Source of the DNA: an uncultured Lachnospiraceae bacterium
Lineage (GTDB): Bacteria; Bacillota; Clostridia; Lachnospirales; Lachnospiraceae
NCBI GenBank assembly: GCA_934385475.1
Contig: CAKRPS010000021.1
Location: forward strand, 1-43,361
Length of the DNA stretch: 43,361 bases
Direction of reading: 5' to 3'
Part shown: piece after piece, positions 25,500-33,978 of the stretch
Layout: each line of letters begins with the position of its first letter
Position numbering within the stretch: the stretch's first letter is position 1
Translations under genes and position numbers: made by a program
Notes under the pieces: generated by a model
The model's database searches: none
What the model was told of the DNA's origin: nothing
Seen by the model: only the letters and a program-made list of their open reading frames with translations

Positions 25500-26744
25500 T
25501 CAACCTGCTGCCTGCTCCGTCTCCCAGATACCGATCACAAGCACTGTCATATCATCCCGGATCTGCCCTTTGCTTTCCTTAATACAATATCCAAGCAGCT
25601 GGTTCGCAATCTCTCCCGGATTGCCATAATCCATACGTCCGATCACCTCCGGCAGGATCTCCTCCCCGATTCCCTGGGAAAGCGCATCCAGGATTCCATC
25701 GGAAAGCATGATCACATAATCGCCTCCCTGAAGCGTGCGGTGCATTACTTCTGGTTCCATCTGCTGAAATACGCCAAGCGGCAGGTTTCTGGAAGATAGC
25801 CTGTCCACAAGCTGCCCCCGTTTAATATAAGTACAGGCCGCACCAACCTTGATAAAATCACAGTCACCGGTATAGAGATTTATCTCTCCGACATCCAGTG
25901 TTGACATGTTCTGCTCATTTTCCATTGCCGCCAGCGCTCCGTTGATCATCTGCACGGCCGCTTCCTTCTGGAATCCGGCTTCCAGCAGCCGTTCCATCAA
26001 TTCAACAACCCGCTCCGAATCCTGACAGGCCTTCTCGCCGGAACCCATGCCATCGGAAAGCAATGCCGTCATTTTTCCCTTCTCCTGCTCACAGAAGGAA
26101 TAGTTGTCGCCCGAAATTCTCTCGGTTTCTTTAATTGCCTTTGCCACCCCTGTCAGCAGATGATACGTCGGCTCCTCCACAAAACAATAGGTATTCCATT
26201 CTCTGGTGAGATACTGGGGTGCATTTCTCGATGCACACAGGCGGGTGTTCATGGCAACCGATACAAAATCTGCCACCTCATCGGTAGAAATACATTCCCT
26301 GTCCCTGTTCCATGCTCCATTTTCACCTATGCTTCTCATCGTAAGACTCACCTCAATGTGACCATCCTCGCTCTCCAGTTCAAAGAAATTTTTGAGTTGT
26401 ATTCCTCCTTCTTTCAGCAGCTTGGACATCTTCCGGAATCTCCTCTCCCCCACCGGGTGATACAGATAGGTTTCCTTCGCCACCTTTGCCATGATATGTG
26501 ACATTTCCTTTAAATGCCCGGCCAGCAGCTCCTGATTTTCCTGTAATCTGCGTCTGCACAAATATTCCTGCCGTTCCACAAGTCCTCCCTCGGTCGTTTC
26601 TTCTTCCTGTTCAGGATCCTCTTCCTTTTCAAAAAACTCTGCCAGATCCCTGAAAGACTCCGCATACATTAACAGCCGCTGTCTTCCATACTCCGGTATA
26701 ATACTGATTCTGTTTTCATCTTTCACAATTGTCTGCTTTTTCAT
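25500..26744 (-). CDS. spoIIE: SpoIIE-like PP2C phosphatase lacking the membrane domain
   Basis: 414 aa. Middle region (about 20-190) resembles the SpoIIE regulatory/linker part. The C-terminal PP2C/SpoIIE domain (about 195-410) has LLSDGMGSGEKA, NMSTLDVGEINLYTGDCDF, VIMLSDGILDAL and IRDDMTVLVIGI with the metal-binding aspartates. SpoIIE dephosphorylates SpoIIAA to activate sigma-F in the forespore. The usual ~300-residue N-terminal domain with about ten membrane helices is absent; the DNA upstream holds only leader and a terminator. Start ATG 26744 with GGAG six bases upstream, directly after repeat module B. The position between divIC and tilS is the canonical spoIIE locus. Confidence 0.85.
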   Translation of the reverse strand: MKKQTIVKDENRISIIPEYGRQRLLMYAESFRDLAEFFEKEEDPEQEEETTEGGLVERQEYLCRRRLQENQELLAGHLKEMSHIMAKVAKETYLYHPVGERRFRKMSKLLKEGGIQLKNFFELESEDGHIEVSLTMRSIGENGAWNRDRECISTDEVADFVSVAMNTRLCASRNAPQYLTREWNTYCFVEEPTYHLLTGVAKAIKETERISGDNYSFCEQEKGKMTALLSDGMGSGEKACQDSERVVELMERLLEAGFQKEAAVQMINGALAAMENEQNMSTLDVGEINLYTGDCDFIKVGAACTYIKRGQLVDRLSSRNLPLGVFQQMEPEVMHRTLQGGDYVIMLSDGILDALSQGIGEEILPEVIGRMDYGNPGEIANQLLGYCIKESKGQIRDDMTVLVIGIWETEQAAG

Positions 26745-26755
26745 GATAGTCTCCT

Positions 26756-26813
26756 TTTCTGCGCACGTTTTTTGCGCATATCGAGTTTGTGTCAAGTGTG
26801 CGCAGACACAAAT
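26756..26813 (-). repeat. Module B, full copy upstream of spoIIE
   Basis: 58 bases, 52 identical to 41666-41723. First hairpin TTTGTGTC / GACACAAA (8 bp, perfect); second hairpin TGCGCA / TGCGCA around AAAAACG. It runs directly into the GGAG ribosome-binding site of spoIIE. Confidence 0.85.
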
Positions 26814-26945
26814 TCCTCATCCCCTTTTCAAAACGGGAATACCTACACATATTCAATATATGAGAGGGTTGTCCCAATTATTCACCTAACCTCAACGCTC
26901 TGATCAGAAGTCTATCCACCACTTATGGACAATTACCTGTTACAC

Positions 26946-26987
26946 AATAAAACAAAACAGACACGGTAATGATCACTTACCATGTCT
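26946..26987 (-). terminator. Terminator after divIC
   Basis: Minus strand AGACATGGTAA / TTACCGTGTCT (11 bp with one T-G pair) around a 7-base loop, followed by TGTTTTGTTTT. It separates spoIIE transcription from the upstream yab-divIC transcript. Confidence 0.85.
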
Positions 26988-26989
26988 GC

Positions 26990-27295
26990 CTAATTCTCAT
27001 CTTTAAAAATAATCTCGCCTTCATACACCAGACCGAGTTTGTCTTTGGCTACCTCTTCCACAAACTTTTTCGTCTGTGTGTACTTCTCATACTCCTGAAT
27101 TTCTTCCGTCCTGGCTTCCTCCAACGCAATTTCCTGTTGCAGGGCCTCTTCTTTTGCCATGTAGGTTGCTCTCTTCTCACGGAGCTCTACACTCTTGACC
27201 GTAACCACCACCAGCATCATCAGGACAACTGTCGTGACAAGAAGCATGCCCATCCGGTTCTGGTTTTTCTTACGGTATGCTGCTTTTCTTGCCAT
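26990..27295 (-). CDS. divIC: Septum formation initiator (DivIC/FtsL-like)
   Basis: 101 aa bitopic membrane protein. Basic N-terminus (MARKAAYRKKNQNR), one membrane helix (about 16-34), then a coiled coil (about 35-75) and the FtsB/DivIC end motif VEEVAKDKLGLVYEGEIIF. It stabilises the division complex at the septum. Start MARKAAYRKK (27295) preferred; a TTG 12 codons upstream keeps the frame open. Located between yabQ and spoIIE as in Bacillus. Confidence 0.88.
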   Translation of the reverse strand: MARKAAYRKKNQNRMGMLLVTTVVLMMLVVVTVKSVELREKRATYMAKEEALQQEIALEEARTEEIQEYEKYTQTKKFVEEVAKDKLGLVYEGEIIFKDEN

Positions 27296-27334
27296 ACTCC
27301 CGCTGCATCCCCTTTTATGTATTCTGCCCAAAAT

Positions 27335-27823
27335 CTAATGTTTACACAAAACCATTTTAAGCATTTTTATGAAAACCGTCAACTTATTTTTTACACATTT
27401 TTGACCATTTTTTGATTTTTGCACGCCAACCCGAACATACCTCCGAACCCAGATATATAGGCGTTTCAGAGGGTTTAGCACAACTTGTATGACGCGAAGA
27501 AGACACCACATTATCTTGTATATGATCATTGACATAATGTTTATAAAATGTTTTCCAATAATCCCTTTATAAAACCCCATTCCAATCATCGCGCCGGCTA
27601 CCGCAAACCACCTGAGTATGCCATTGTTCTCCCGGTACAGCATATAAAAAACACTGATTCCACAGATAAACCAGAACAGCAGATCCTCCGCAGATATCCA
27701 GATCCCACGATGCTTCACGAGTCTGCGCAGAATCAGAATCCAGTCATAGAAAAAAGTGATCGCAAATCCCATCATCACAGAGTGCGAAAAAAAGGTGACT
27801 TCCTGCACAATATCCTGACTCAT
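27335..27823 (-). CDS. yabQ: Spore cortex biosynthesis protein YabQ
   Basis: 162 aa membrane protein with about four hydrophobic segments (around 10-30, 45-62, 68-88, 92-118) and a basic C-terminal tail (KSKNGQKCVKNKL). The VTFFSHSVMMGFAITFFYDW start and RHRGIWISAEDLLFW-type segment fit the YabQ family. It is required for spore cortex formation in B. subtilis. Lies 21 bp downstream of yabP. Confidence 0.88.
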   Translation of the reverse strand: MSQDIVQEVTFFSHSVMMGFAITFFYDWILILRRLVKHRGIWISAEDLLFWFICGISVFYMLYRENNGILRWFAVAGAMIGMGFYKGIIGKHFINIMSMIIYKIMWCLLRVIQVVLNPLKRLYIWVRRYVRVGVQKSKNGQKCVKNKLTVFIKMLKMVLCKH

Positions 27824-27844
27824 ACAATGCAGCCCTCCCGAATC

Positions 27845-28132
27845 TTATTTAAAAAGCTTCGTCAAAAAGGACTCGTTCTTCACACTGTATCCTGCCGTCT
27901 CCGAATAGGTGAAGCTGTCAATCCGGCCGTCTATATCCACCTCTCCCTTTTCCAGCGTCAGTCTGCTCACATGGAGTTCATTTCCCTTGATCATGAGCAT
28001 CCCCTGCTCTGTCTCAAGCAATATCTCGCTGACATCAAAGGAAAGTACATCGTTGACACCGTTAATGGTACAGTTTTTTCTGTTTGTCAGCATCAGTTTA
28101 TGTGGCTTCTTGCTGTTATTCAGATCCTCCAT
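27845..28132 (-). CDS. yabP: Sporulation protein YabP
   Basis: 95 aa, YabP/YqfC family (PF07873): NRKNCTINGVNDVLSFD, then LLETEQGMLMIKGNELHVSRL and GEVDIDGRIDSFTYSE. Made under mother-cell sigma-E control in B. subtilis. Directly upstream of yabQ, as expected. Confidence 0.92.
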   Translation of the reverse strand: MEDLNNSKKPHKLMLTNRKNCTINGVNDVLSFDVSEILLETEQGMLMIKGNELHVSRLTLEKGEVDIDGRIDSFTYSETAGYSVKNESFLTKLFK

Positions 28133-28197
28133 GAATACCTCCTACCCGATTTTCTCTGTATTTCTTATATATGCCATGAAGGATCTGAATATGCTTT

Positions 28198-28440
28198 TTA
28201 TGGGAGATAGCGGAAAAGTTCCTTGGCGTCTTCCTTGCGTACAGTCTCCTGTACATCCAGAACTTCCACTTTTACCTCTTTGTTTCCAAACTGTATGGTG
28301 ATGGTATCTCCCACCTTAACATTAACGGAAGCCTTTGCAGGCTTGTCATTCACCAACACTCTTCCTGCATCGCACGCCTCATTTGCCACAGTACGTCTTT
28401 TGATAAGGCGGGATACCTTTAAATACTTGTCTAATCTCAT
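28198..28440 (-). CDS. rqcP: S4-domain RNA-binding protein (RqcP/YabO-like)
   Basis: 80 aa made up almost entirely of one S4 RNA-binding domain: MRLDKYLKVSRLIKRRTVAN, then AGRVLVNDKPAKASVNVKVGD. B. subtilis RqcP (formerly YabO) acts in ribosome-associated quality control, supporting alanine tailing on stalled 50S subunits. The position between hup and yabP matches the B. subtilis yabO locus. Confidence 0.92.
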   Translation of the reverse strand: MRLDKYLKVSRLIKRRTVANEACDAGRVLVNDKPAKASVNVKVGDTITIQFGNKEVKVEVLDVQETVRKEDAKELFRYLP

Positions 28441-28468
28441 AATGTTGTCCTTTCTGAATAATTACATA

Positions 28469-28498
28469 TAAAAAGACCTGTATGCATTCATACAGGCC
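28469..28498 (-). terminator. Terminator after hup
   Basis: Minus strand GGCCTGTATG-AATG-CATACAGGTC (10 bp, one G-T) followed by TTTTTAT. It probably limits read-through from hup into rqcP. Confidence 0.85.
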
Positions 28499-28521
28499 TT
28501 TGACAGATCTTATTTATAGGC

Positions 28522-28797
28522 TTATGCGTTAAGCATGTCCTTCAATGCCTTGCCGGCTTTGAACTTAGGAGCCTTAGAAGCTGCAATCTTCATAACCTCA
28601 CCGCTCTGAGGATTTCTTCCCTCTCTGGCTGCTCTCTGGGATACTTCAAATGTACCAAAACCAACTAACTGAACCTTTCCGTCATTCTTAAGCTCAGCTG
28701 CAATAACGTCTGTAAATGCCTTTAATGCCTTCTCTGCGTCTTTTTTGGATAATCCAGCCTGATCAGCCATAGCTGCAACTAATTCTGTCTTGTTCAT
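28522..28797 (-). CDS. hup: HU-type DNA-binding protein
   Basis: 91 aa histone-like protein that bends and compacts DNA as a dimer. MNKTELVAAMADQAGLSKKDAEKALKAF-type N-terminus (shown here only in part) and the conserved arm GFGTFEVSQRAAREGRNPQ, then FKAGKALKD. Good ribosome-binding site (GGAGGAG) and a strong own promoter at 28868-28896. Confidence 0.97.
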   Translation of the reverse strand: MNKTELVAAMADQAGLSKKDAEKALKAFTDVIAAELKNDGKVQLVGFGTFEVSQRAAREGRNPQSGEVMKIAASKAPKFKAGKALKDMLNA

Positions 28798-28867
28798 GTT
28801 GAACTCCTCCTCTTAAATTGAGTTTTCAAATTTACTAGATGTTTCTCTCGTGAAACGCCTATACATA

Positions 28868-28896
28868 TTTATAGACTTTTTTTCATATGTTGTCAA
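28868..28896 (-). promoter_or_regulatory. Promoter of hup
   Basis: Minus strand TTGACA, 17-base spacer, TATAAA, about 70 bp upstream of the hup start. Confidence 0.85.
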
Positions 28897-28899
28897 GGT

Positions 28900-28925
28900 A
28901 AAAATGCCAATTTTACGGCATTTTT
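28900..28925 (-). terminator. Terminator overlapping the mazG stop codon
   Basis: Minus strand AAAAATGCC / GGCATTTTT, 9-bp perfect stem with an 8-base loop. The mazG stop TAA lies inside the loop. Confidence 0.75.
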
Positions 28926-29644
28926 CGGGATTCGTACTGCTCGATAAGGTCGTCCGTCCGATCCGTGAGTACCTGCTCTGCCGGAACCTTATTCACCCTT
29001 GCAATATCGCACACGGCTAACAGCATATCACCGAGTATTTTTTCCATCTCCTGTCCTTCTGCCTTGCCGTCTGTACCTCTCAGCTTCTCAACACTCTGTT
29101 GCAGAATATCCAGACTCTCCTCCTGACTGTTTCCCGGTTGGTACAGCTTATCAATCTTTTTCAGAACCTTGGTTGCTCTGGTAAGTGCCGGAAGTTCCAG
29201 TGGAATCTCCTGTAATGGCGAGGGAATCCAGGTCTTGTCCCGTTTCTCCTCTTTCTTGATCTCTTCCCAGTTCTTCAGCACCTGCTCCGGTGTATCTGCC
29301 GTAGCTGTGCCAAATATATGCGGATGTCTGCGGATCATCTTACGGCTGACCTCGTCCACTACATCCTCCATGGAAAACAATCCTTCTTCCTGTGCGATCT
29401 GCGCATGCATGACCACCTGTAAAAGAACATCTCCAAGCTCTTCCCGCATATTTTCTGCATTGCCGGTCTTATCATAGATACGGATCGAGGCAAGAAGTTC
29501 TGCGGCCTCCTCCGTCATGCAAGGCCTTAAGCTGTCATGCGTCTGTACCTTGTCCCATGGACAACCGTTCTCACTCCGAAGATCCCGGATAATGTCCAGA
29601 AAATCCTGATATGTGTATTTTTCATTATCTTTATGTAGTTCCAT
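28913..29644 (-). CDS. mazG: Nucleoside triphosphate pyrophosphohydrolase MazG
   Basis: 243 aa with two MazG-like modules. The first carries the EExxE...ExxD metal site: MTEEAAELLASI and MREELGDVLLQVVMHAQIAQ. NGCPWDKVQTHDSLRP near the N-terminus is a family hallmark. Hydrolyses non-canonical or excess NTPs to NMP. In Bacillus the same locus encodes YabN, a methylase-MazG fusion; here the methylase part is absent. Confidence 0.94.
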   Translation of the reverse strand: MELHKDNEKYTYQDFLDIIRDLRSENGCPWDKVQTHDSLRPCMTEEAAELLASIRIYDKTGNAENMREELGDVLLQVVMHAQIAQEEGLFSMEDVVDEVSRKMIRRHPHIFGTATADTPEQVLKNWEEIKKEEKRDKTWIPSPLQEIPLELPALTRATKVLKKIDKLYQPGNSQEESLDILQQSVEKLRGTDGKAEGQEMEKILGDMLLAVCDIARVNKVPAEQVLTDRTDDLIEQYESRKMP

Positions 29645-29664
29645 ATATATCCGTTAACTCTCTT

Positions 29665-31533
29665 TTATGGTTCCGGTGTCATTGTCGGCTTCTCAGAAGG
29701 ATCTTCCGTCGATGAACCTGACGTACTGTCTTCAGAAGTCGTTTCCCCGGATGTGCTTCCTGTTGACGTTGTATCACTGGAGCTGCTTCCTGTCGATGTC
29801 TTATCCTCGGACGTACTTCCTGTCGATGTCTTATCCTCAGATGTACTTCCTGTCGATGTCTTATCCTGGGATGTGCTTCCCGTCGATGTTGAATCACTGG
29901 ATGTACTTCCCGTTGATGCTGAATCACTGGATGTACTTCCCGTTGATGCTGAATCACTGGACGTACTTCCTGTCGATGTCTTATCCTCAGATGTACTTCC
30001 TGTCGATGTCTTATCCTGGGATGTGCTTCCTGTTGGCGTCGACGTCGTGTTGTCCGATATACTTGTTGAATCTGAACTTGTCGAATCCGAGCTTGTGGAA
30101 TTTGAAGGCTTGTCGTTGTTCTCCTCTTCCTTCTTCACCAGCGGCTCGCAGGAATAGGTGATGTCATCGCCATCATTATACAGATAAATCGTATAGCTTC
30201 TGGTATGATATCCTTCCTTGCGGAGCGAAATTGTATGGCTTCCCGTCACCTTCTTGAACTTCACCGGTGCAGTTCCTATGTAATAGCCATCCAGATATAC
30301 TTCCACACCTTCCTGACCATCCTTGATATCCACATACACTTTGTTGTTTGCATTTGTAGAATTTGCACTTACGGACTGCTCGTCCACTGTGTTTTCCGAT
30401 ACCGACTGCTTGAACGGTACTTCCTCGTCCTGGGAAAGATCATAGGTTTTCTGCTGTGACTGATCCCAGTCATCCTCAGTGCTGTTCTCGCTTACGCTCG
30501 ATTCTTCTTCCTTCGGCTCCATCGTGAAACTGATGTTGGCATATTCTGATCCGACCTGAACATGCTTTTGCAGCGGATAATATCCGTCTGCTTCCATATA
30601 CACCTTATGGATTCCATAAGGAAGCTCTATCGGCTGTGAAATATCAACCACTTCATCATCCACCGAAACCTGAGCTGTGGCAGGGGTTACAGAGAAAACA
30701 ATCTTTCCGGTCTTTTCCTCTTCGATCTGTATGTCTCCCACATCCAGTACCAGTTCTTTGTTTCGCTCGATCTGTACCTCTTTGGTACAGCTTGCCTTGC
30801 TGTTTGACAGTAGCACCTGATAGTTGCCTTCCGGCACCGTCAGAAGCATGTCCTCCGTGATCTGGCAGATCACAGAATTTCCAACCTCGATCCATCCACC
30901 GATCAGCGCATCATCATTTTTCAGCCTGAGGTATCCATGTCCCTTCTCGATATCCACACTGTAGATCGTATGACCGATTCCCCGGATGGTAACTACATCC
31001 TGCTTGACAACCTCCATATTCTCTATCCGGTTTCCCCCAGAGAGAATTGCCGCTTCGTCCGGCAATGAAAATACGGAGGAACCTATGGATGCCGTATGAT
31101 TGATGCCACCCAGATCATAATTATCGATATTTTCATAGCACCATGCCTGTGGTGAAATCTGCACGCTGGCAATCTGCCGTTTTCCTTTCAGAAAGTTGAC
31201 ATCCACGATGTCTCCCGGCTGAATCTGGGATACCGTCATCGGGCCTTCATATTTGTCCTTGAAATAAGTCGTTCCACTATAGTACAGCGTATACTGCTTT
31301 CCGGTATCCATATTCAAAAAGGTAATGCCGCTGTTTTCCTGATCGACAGACATTACCACTGCCGTATCAGCAGAGTCATAGCTTCCCACCGATGGAACCG
31401 TAAATCCTGTGTCGACTACATTTTCCTGCTCCTTGGCAGCTACAACACCGCCCGAAGCTCCACCGGTGAGGAGCATAACCAGACCCATCACAGCCGCTGC
31501 TCCCTGTATCCTTCTTCCGTACATCATCCCCAC
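29665..31533 (-). CDS. Secreted PEGA-domain protein with Ser/Thr repeat tail
   Basis: 622 aa. Signal peptide or anchor (about 8-32). A beta-rich region (about 40-260) follows, then two PEGA-type domains (about 282-340, GIHKVYMEADGYYPLQKHV; and about 408-465, GSHTISLRKEGYHTRSY). The low-complexity Ser/Thr/Asp/Gly tail (about 480-610) is built on the 10-residue unit GSTSxDKTST. PEGA domains are found in surface proteins that may bind wall or other proteins; the tail looks like a stalk or glycosylated linker. The start is GTG 31533 or ATG 31527. No sortase motif is visible. Confidence 0.85.
   Translation of the reverse strand: MGMMYGRRIQGAAAVMGLVMLLTGGASGGVVAAKEQENVVDTGFTVPSVGSYDSADTAVVMSVDQENSGITFLNMDTGKQYTLYYSGTTYFKDKYEGPMTVSQIQPGDIVDVNFLKGKRQIASVQISPQAWCYENIDNYDLGGINHTASIGSSVFSLPDEAAILSGGNRIENMEVVKQDVVTIRGIGHTIYSVDIEKGHGYLRLKNDDALIGGWIEVGNSVICQITEDMLLTVPEGNYQVLLSNSKASCTKEVQIERNKELVLDVGDIQIEEEKTGKIVFSVTPATAQVSVDDEVVDISQPIELPYGIHKVYMEADGYYPLQKHVQVGSEYANISFTMEPKEEESSVSENSTEDDWDQSQQKTYDLSQDEEVPFKQSVSENTVDEQSVSANSTNANNKVYVDIKDGQEGVEVYLDGYYIGTAPVKFKKVTGSHTISLRKEGYHTRSYTIYLYNDGDDITYSCEPLVKKEEENNDKPSNSTSSDSTSSDSTSISDNTTSTPTGSTSQDKTSTGSTSEDKTSTGSTSSDSASTGSTSSDSASTGSTSSDSTSTGSTSQDKTSTGSTSEDKTSTGSTSEDKTSTGSSSSDTTSTGSTSGETTSEDSTSGSSTEDPSEKPTMTPEP
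29761..30030 (-). repeat. Nine 30-bp in-frame tandem repeats
   Basis: Nine consecutive 30-bp units in the 3' part of the PEGA gene. Units 3-4 (29821-29880) are identical to units 8-9 (29971-30030), and units 6 and 7 differ by one base, so there is a higher-order duplication. Confidence 0.9.
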
Positions 31534-31572
31534 TGATCCTTTCCTTTTGACAAAACCGATTCTATATACTCC

Positions 31573-32556
31573 CTATGTTCGAAAAAAACTCTCCATGAAC
31601 AGTTGCTTTTCTCTTTCCTGTGCAAACAGCTTCTCTATCTTTTCCATATTTCTTCCCGGAATCCATGCTTTTCCGGAATTATAATAGAAGTTCACAATCT
31701 TCCAGAATTTCTCCGGATAGGCAAATCGATAATAAAGCTGCCTGTAATCCTCCTGCGTCAGCGTCAGTTCCCTGTCGTAAGTCTCAAGGAGTGCATCTCC
31801 TATCGTCTGTGACCAGTTGTTTTTCTCCAGAAGCTTCCGCATAAAAAGATAGAGATCCCTGACCGGATAGTCCCTACTGCACTTCTCAAAATTGATCAGC
31901 GCATTTCCGGCTCCTGTCCGAAGAATGTTATGGTACTGATAATCGCCATGACAAATCACAGGGAACAGAAAAGAACTGCTCTCATAGGCATAATACCTCA
32001 ATTCATCAGTAATTTGCAAGGCTATATCCAGAAAATAGTCATAGTGCTTCAAAAGATAAATTTCAAATTCCGTCTTTTGACTTTTTTCGCGCAAAAATCT
32101 CCTGACCTTTTTCAGTTCCCGGTTGTGCTTATCATATTCATTTTCAATCCGGAAAACCGCCTGCTTTTCTAATTCCTCACACTCCGTCAGATCCGCTGCT
32201 TTATGTAATCGGGCAAGCGTGGTGACCGCATCCTTACACTCCTGTAAGTCCCGCTGGTTACACTCTCTGCCTTCAAAATAAGTCTTTACAATATAGGGTA
32301 GCCGGTCCTGATCATATACGATCAAAGCGTCTTCGCCCGTGTGCAGGATCTGCTCCACCATGGGAAAGCCATTCTCGGAAATCTTTTTCAGAAGAAAATC
32401 CTGAAAATATATTTTATCCGCAGGGCCAAAATACTCTTTCAGTATCAGAAGTCCCCGGTCAGAATCACACAATATCGCACCTCTTCCCTTCCAGGTTCTG
32501 TTTACTTCAATCTCATAATTGTCAAATAAACTGACAGCTCTGTCATTCACGTTCAT
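31573..32556 (-). CDS. CotS-like spore coat/kinase-fold protein
   Basis: 327 aa, aminoglycoside-phosphotransferase fold as in the CotS/YutH family of spore coat-associated proteins. The catalytic loop ICHGDYQYHNIL (His203, Asp205, Asn210) is kept. The metal-binding segment that is normally IDFD reads INFE (221-224), so the usual Asp is Asn. The N-terminal lobe shows LILKEYFG with a possible ATP lysine (Lys40). It may be an inactive or altered kinase. ATG preceded by GGAGG; lies between cca and the PEGA gene. Confidence 0.82.
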   Translation of the reverse strand: MNVNDRAVSLFDNYEIEVNRTWKGRGAILCDSDRGLLILKEYFGPADKIYFQDFLLKKISENGFPMVEQILHTGEDALIVYDQDRLPYIVKTYFEGRECNQRDLQECKDAVTTLARLHKAADLTECEELEKQAVFRIENEYDKHNRELKKVRRFLREKSQKTEFEIYLLKHYDYFLDIALQITDELRYYAYESSSFLFPVICHGDYQYHNILRTGAGNALINFEKCSRDYPVRDLYLFMRKLLEKNNWSQTIGDALLETYDRELTLTQEDYRQLYYRFAYPEKFWKIVNFYYNSGKAWIPGRNMEKIEKLFAQEREKQLFMESFFRT

Positions 32557-32628
32557 GTCCTCCGCTCGATCGTCTATCTTATCTTATGAGGTGCTCTTGC
32601 AAAGTATGAATTAGAATGACAATTATGT

Positions 32629-33969
32629 TCAGAAGGGCTGTCCGATCTGTTCTCTTGCTATACGCATAAGCTGCTCTTTACTGTTTAAGGAGGGGTCTTC
32701 CAGCACCTGTTCCAAAAGCTTCCCCAGCAGCATACCGATCTCCTTCCCCGGCTGTAAACCAAGTGCGATCAGATCTGCCCCGTTCACGGCAAGTCCTTTC
32801 AAGCTTACTGCCTCCTTCCGGCTGCAGATCTCCTGATAAATTGCCTGAATGGTCTCCAGCTTTTCCAGCTTCTCATCTCTTTGATAGGTACTCTGTGCAT
32901 AGATATCTGCACGTCGCACAGGAAACAGCAGCGGGAAAATGTCCTCTCCCATCCGGTTGACCGCTTTGCGGACTCCTGCGGGCGTCATCCCAATCTGCTG
33001 ATCATGGTAAAGAACGATTCTGGATACCTTATAAATCGTATCATTGTCAAATTTCAGGCGATGCAGAATCTTTCTTGTTATCTCTTCCCCCACCACCGGA
33101 TGATTCTTGTTATGTGTGATTCCTTCGGAATCCACCGTCATCGTCTGCGGCTTCCCAATATCATGAAACAACATGCCAAGGCGAAGAACCTTATCTGGCT
33201 CAATCTCCTGCATAGAATGCAAAATATGTTCTCCTACATTATAACAATGGTGCGGATTGTGCTGGGGTGTCTCCATACAGAGATCAAACTCCGGAAGGAT
33301 CTCCTTTGTGATCCCCGTTTCATAGGCAGTCCTCAGATAATCAGGATGATCCGATGTGACCAGCTTTACAAGTTCGGTCTGAATCCTCTCTGCACTGATC
33401 TTTTGCAGACTCGGTGCCATTTCCCGGATTGCCTGCTGCGTCGCTTCTTCTATCTGATATCCAAGCTGTGCAGAAAACCGGACTGCCCGCAGCATCCGGA
33501 GCGCATCCTCGGAAAATCTCTCACGTGCATCGCCGACACACCGTATCATCTGTCGCCCGATATCTCCCGCCCCATCAAAAATATCTATCAATCCATCCTG
33601 TTCATTGTAAGCCATCGCATTGATTGTGAAATCCCTGCGCTTCAGATCCTCCTCAAGAGAGGCTGTAAAAATAACCTCCTTCGGATGCCTTGCATCCTCG
33701 TATTCCCCATCAATCCGATAGGTGGTAACCTCAAAGCCTTCCCGATCCAGAAGCACCGTCACCGTTCCATGCTGGATACCCGTATCCACTGTTCTCGCAA
33801 ACAGCCCTTTTATTTCCTCAGGCTTTGCCGAAGTGGTGATATCCCAATCGTTCGGCTCCCGTCCCAGAATGCTGTCCCTGACACAGCCGCCGACGGCGCA
33901 GGCCTCATAGCCCGCCGCCGTCAGTGTGTTGATAATTGTCTTTACTTTTTCAGGCAAAAGTATCTTCAT
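32629..33969 (-). CDS. cca: CCA tRNA nucleotidyltransferase
   Basis: 446 aa class II enzyme that adds or repairs the 3' CCA of tRNAs. The nucleotidyltransferase head has GGCVRDSILG (27-36) and the metal-binding NDWDITTSA (Asp41, Asp43). It continues with RRDFTINAMAYNE and an ERFSEDALRMLRAVRF neck. The C-terminal part contains an HD-type phosphohydrolase-like segment (LFHDIGKP), seen in many bacterial forms. The tRNA-Gly gene in this window lacks an encoded CCA, consistent with need for this enzyme. Lies 9 bp after a small gene. Confidence 0.95.
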   Translation of the reverse strand: MKILLPEKVKTIINTLTAAGYEACAVGGCVRDSILGREPNDWDITTSAKPEEIKGLFARTVDTGIQHGTVTVLLDREGFEVTTYRIDGEYEDARHPKEVIFTASLEEDLKRRDFTINAMAYNEQDGLIDIFDGAGDIGRQMIRCVGDARERFSEDALRMLRAVRFSAQLGYQIEEATQQAIREMAPSLQKISAERIQTELVKLVTSDHPDYLRTAYETGITKEILPEFDLCMETPQHNPHHCYNVGEHILHSMQEIEPDKVLRLGMLFHDIGKPQTMTVDSEGITHNKNHPVVGEEITRKILHRLKFDNDTIYKVSRIVLYHDQQIGMTPAGVRKAVNRMGEDIFPLLFPVRRADIYAQSTYQRDEKLEKLETIQAIYQEICSRKEAVSLKGLAVNGADLIALGLQPGKEIGMLLGKLLEQVLEDPSLNSKEQLMRIAREQIGQPF

Positions 33970-33978
33970 ATGCCTTTG

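Noticed and set aside
29761..30030. CRISPR array
   Set aside because: Units are contiguous 30-bp tandem copies without spacers and are in frame within a coding sequence.
29753..30157. Open frame on the plus strand made of LPVDV repeats
   Set aside because: It is the antisense of the 30-bp repeat array of the PEGA-domain gene and has no start signals.
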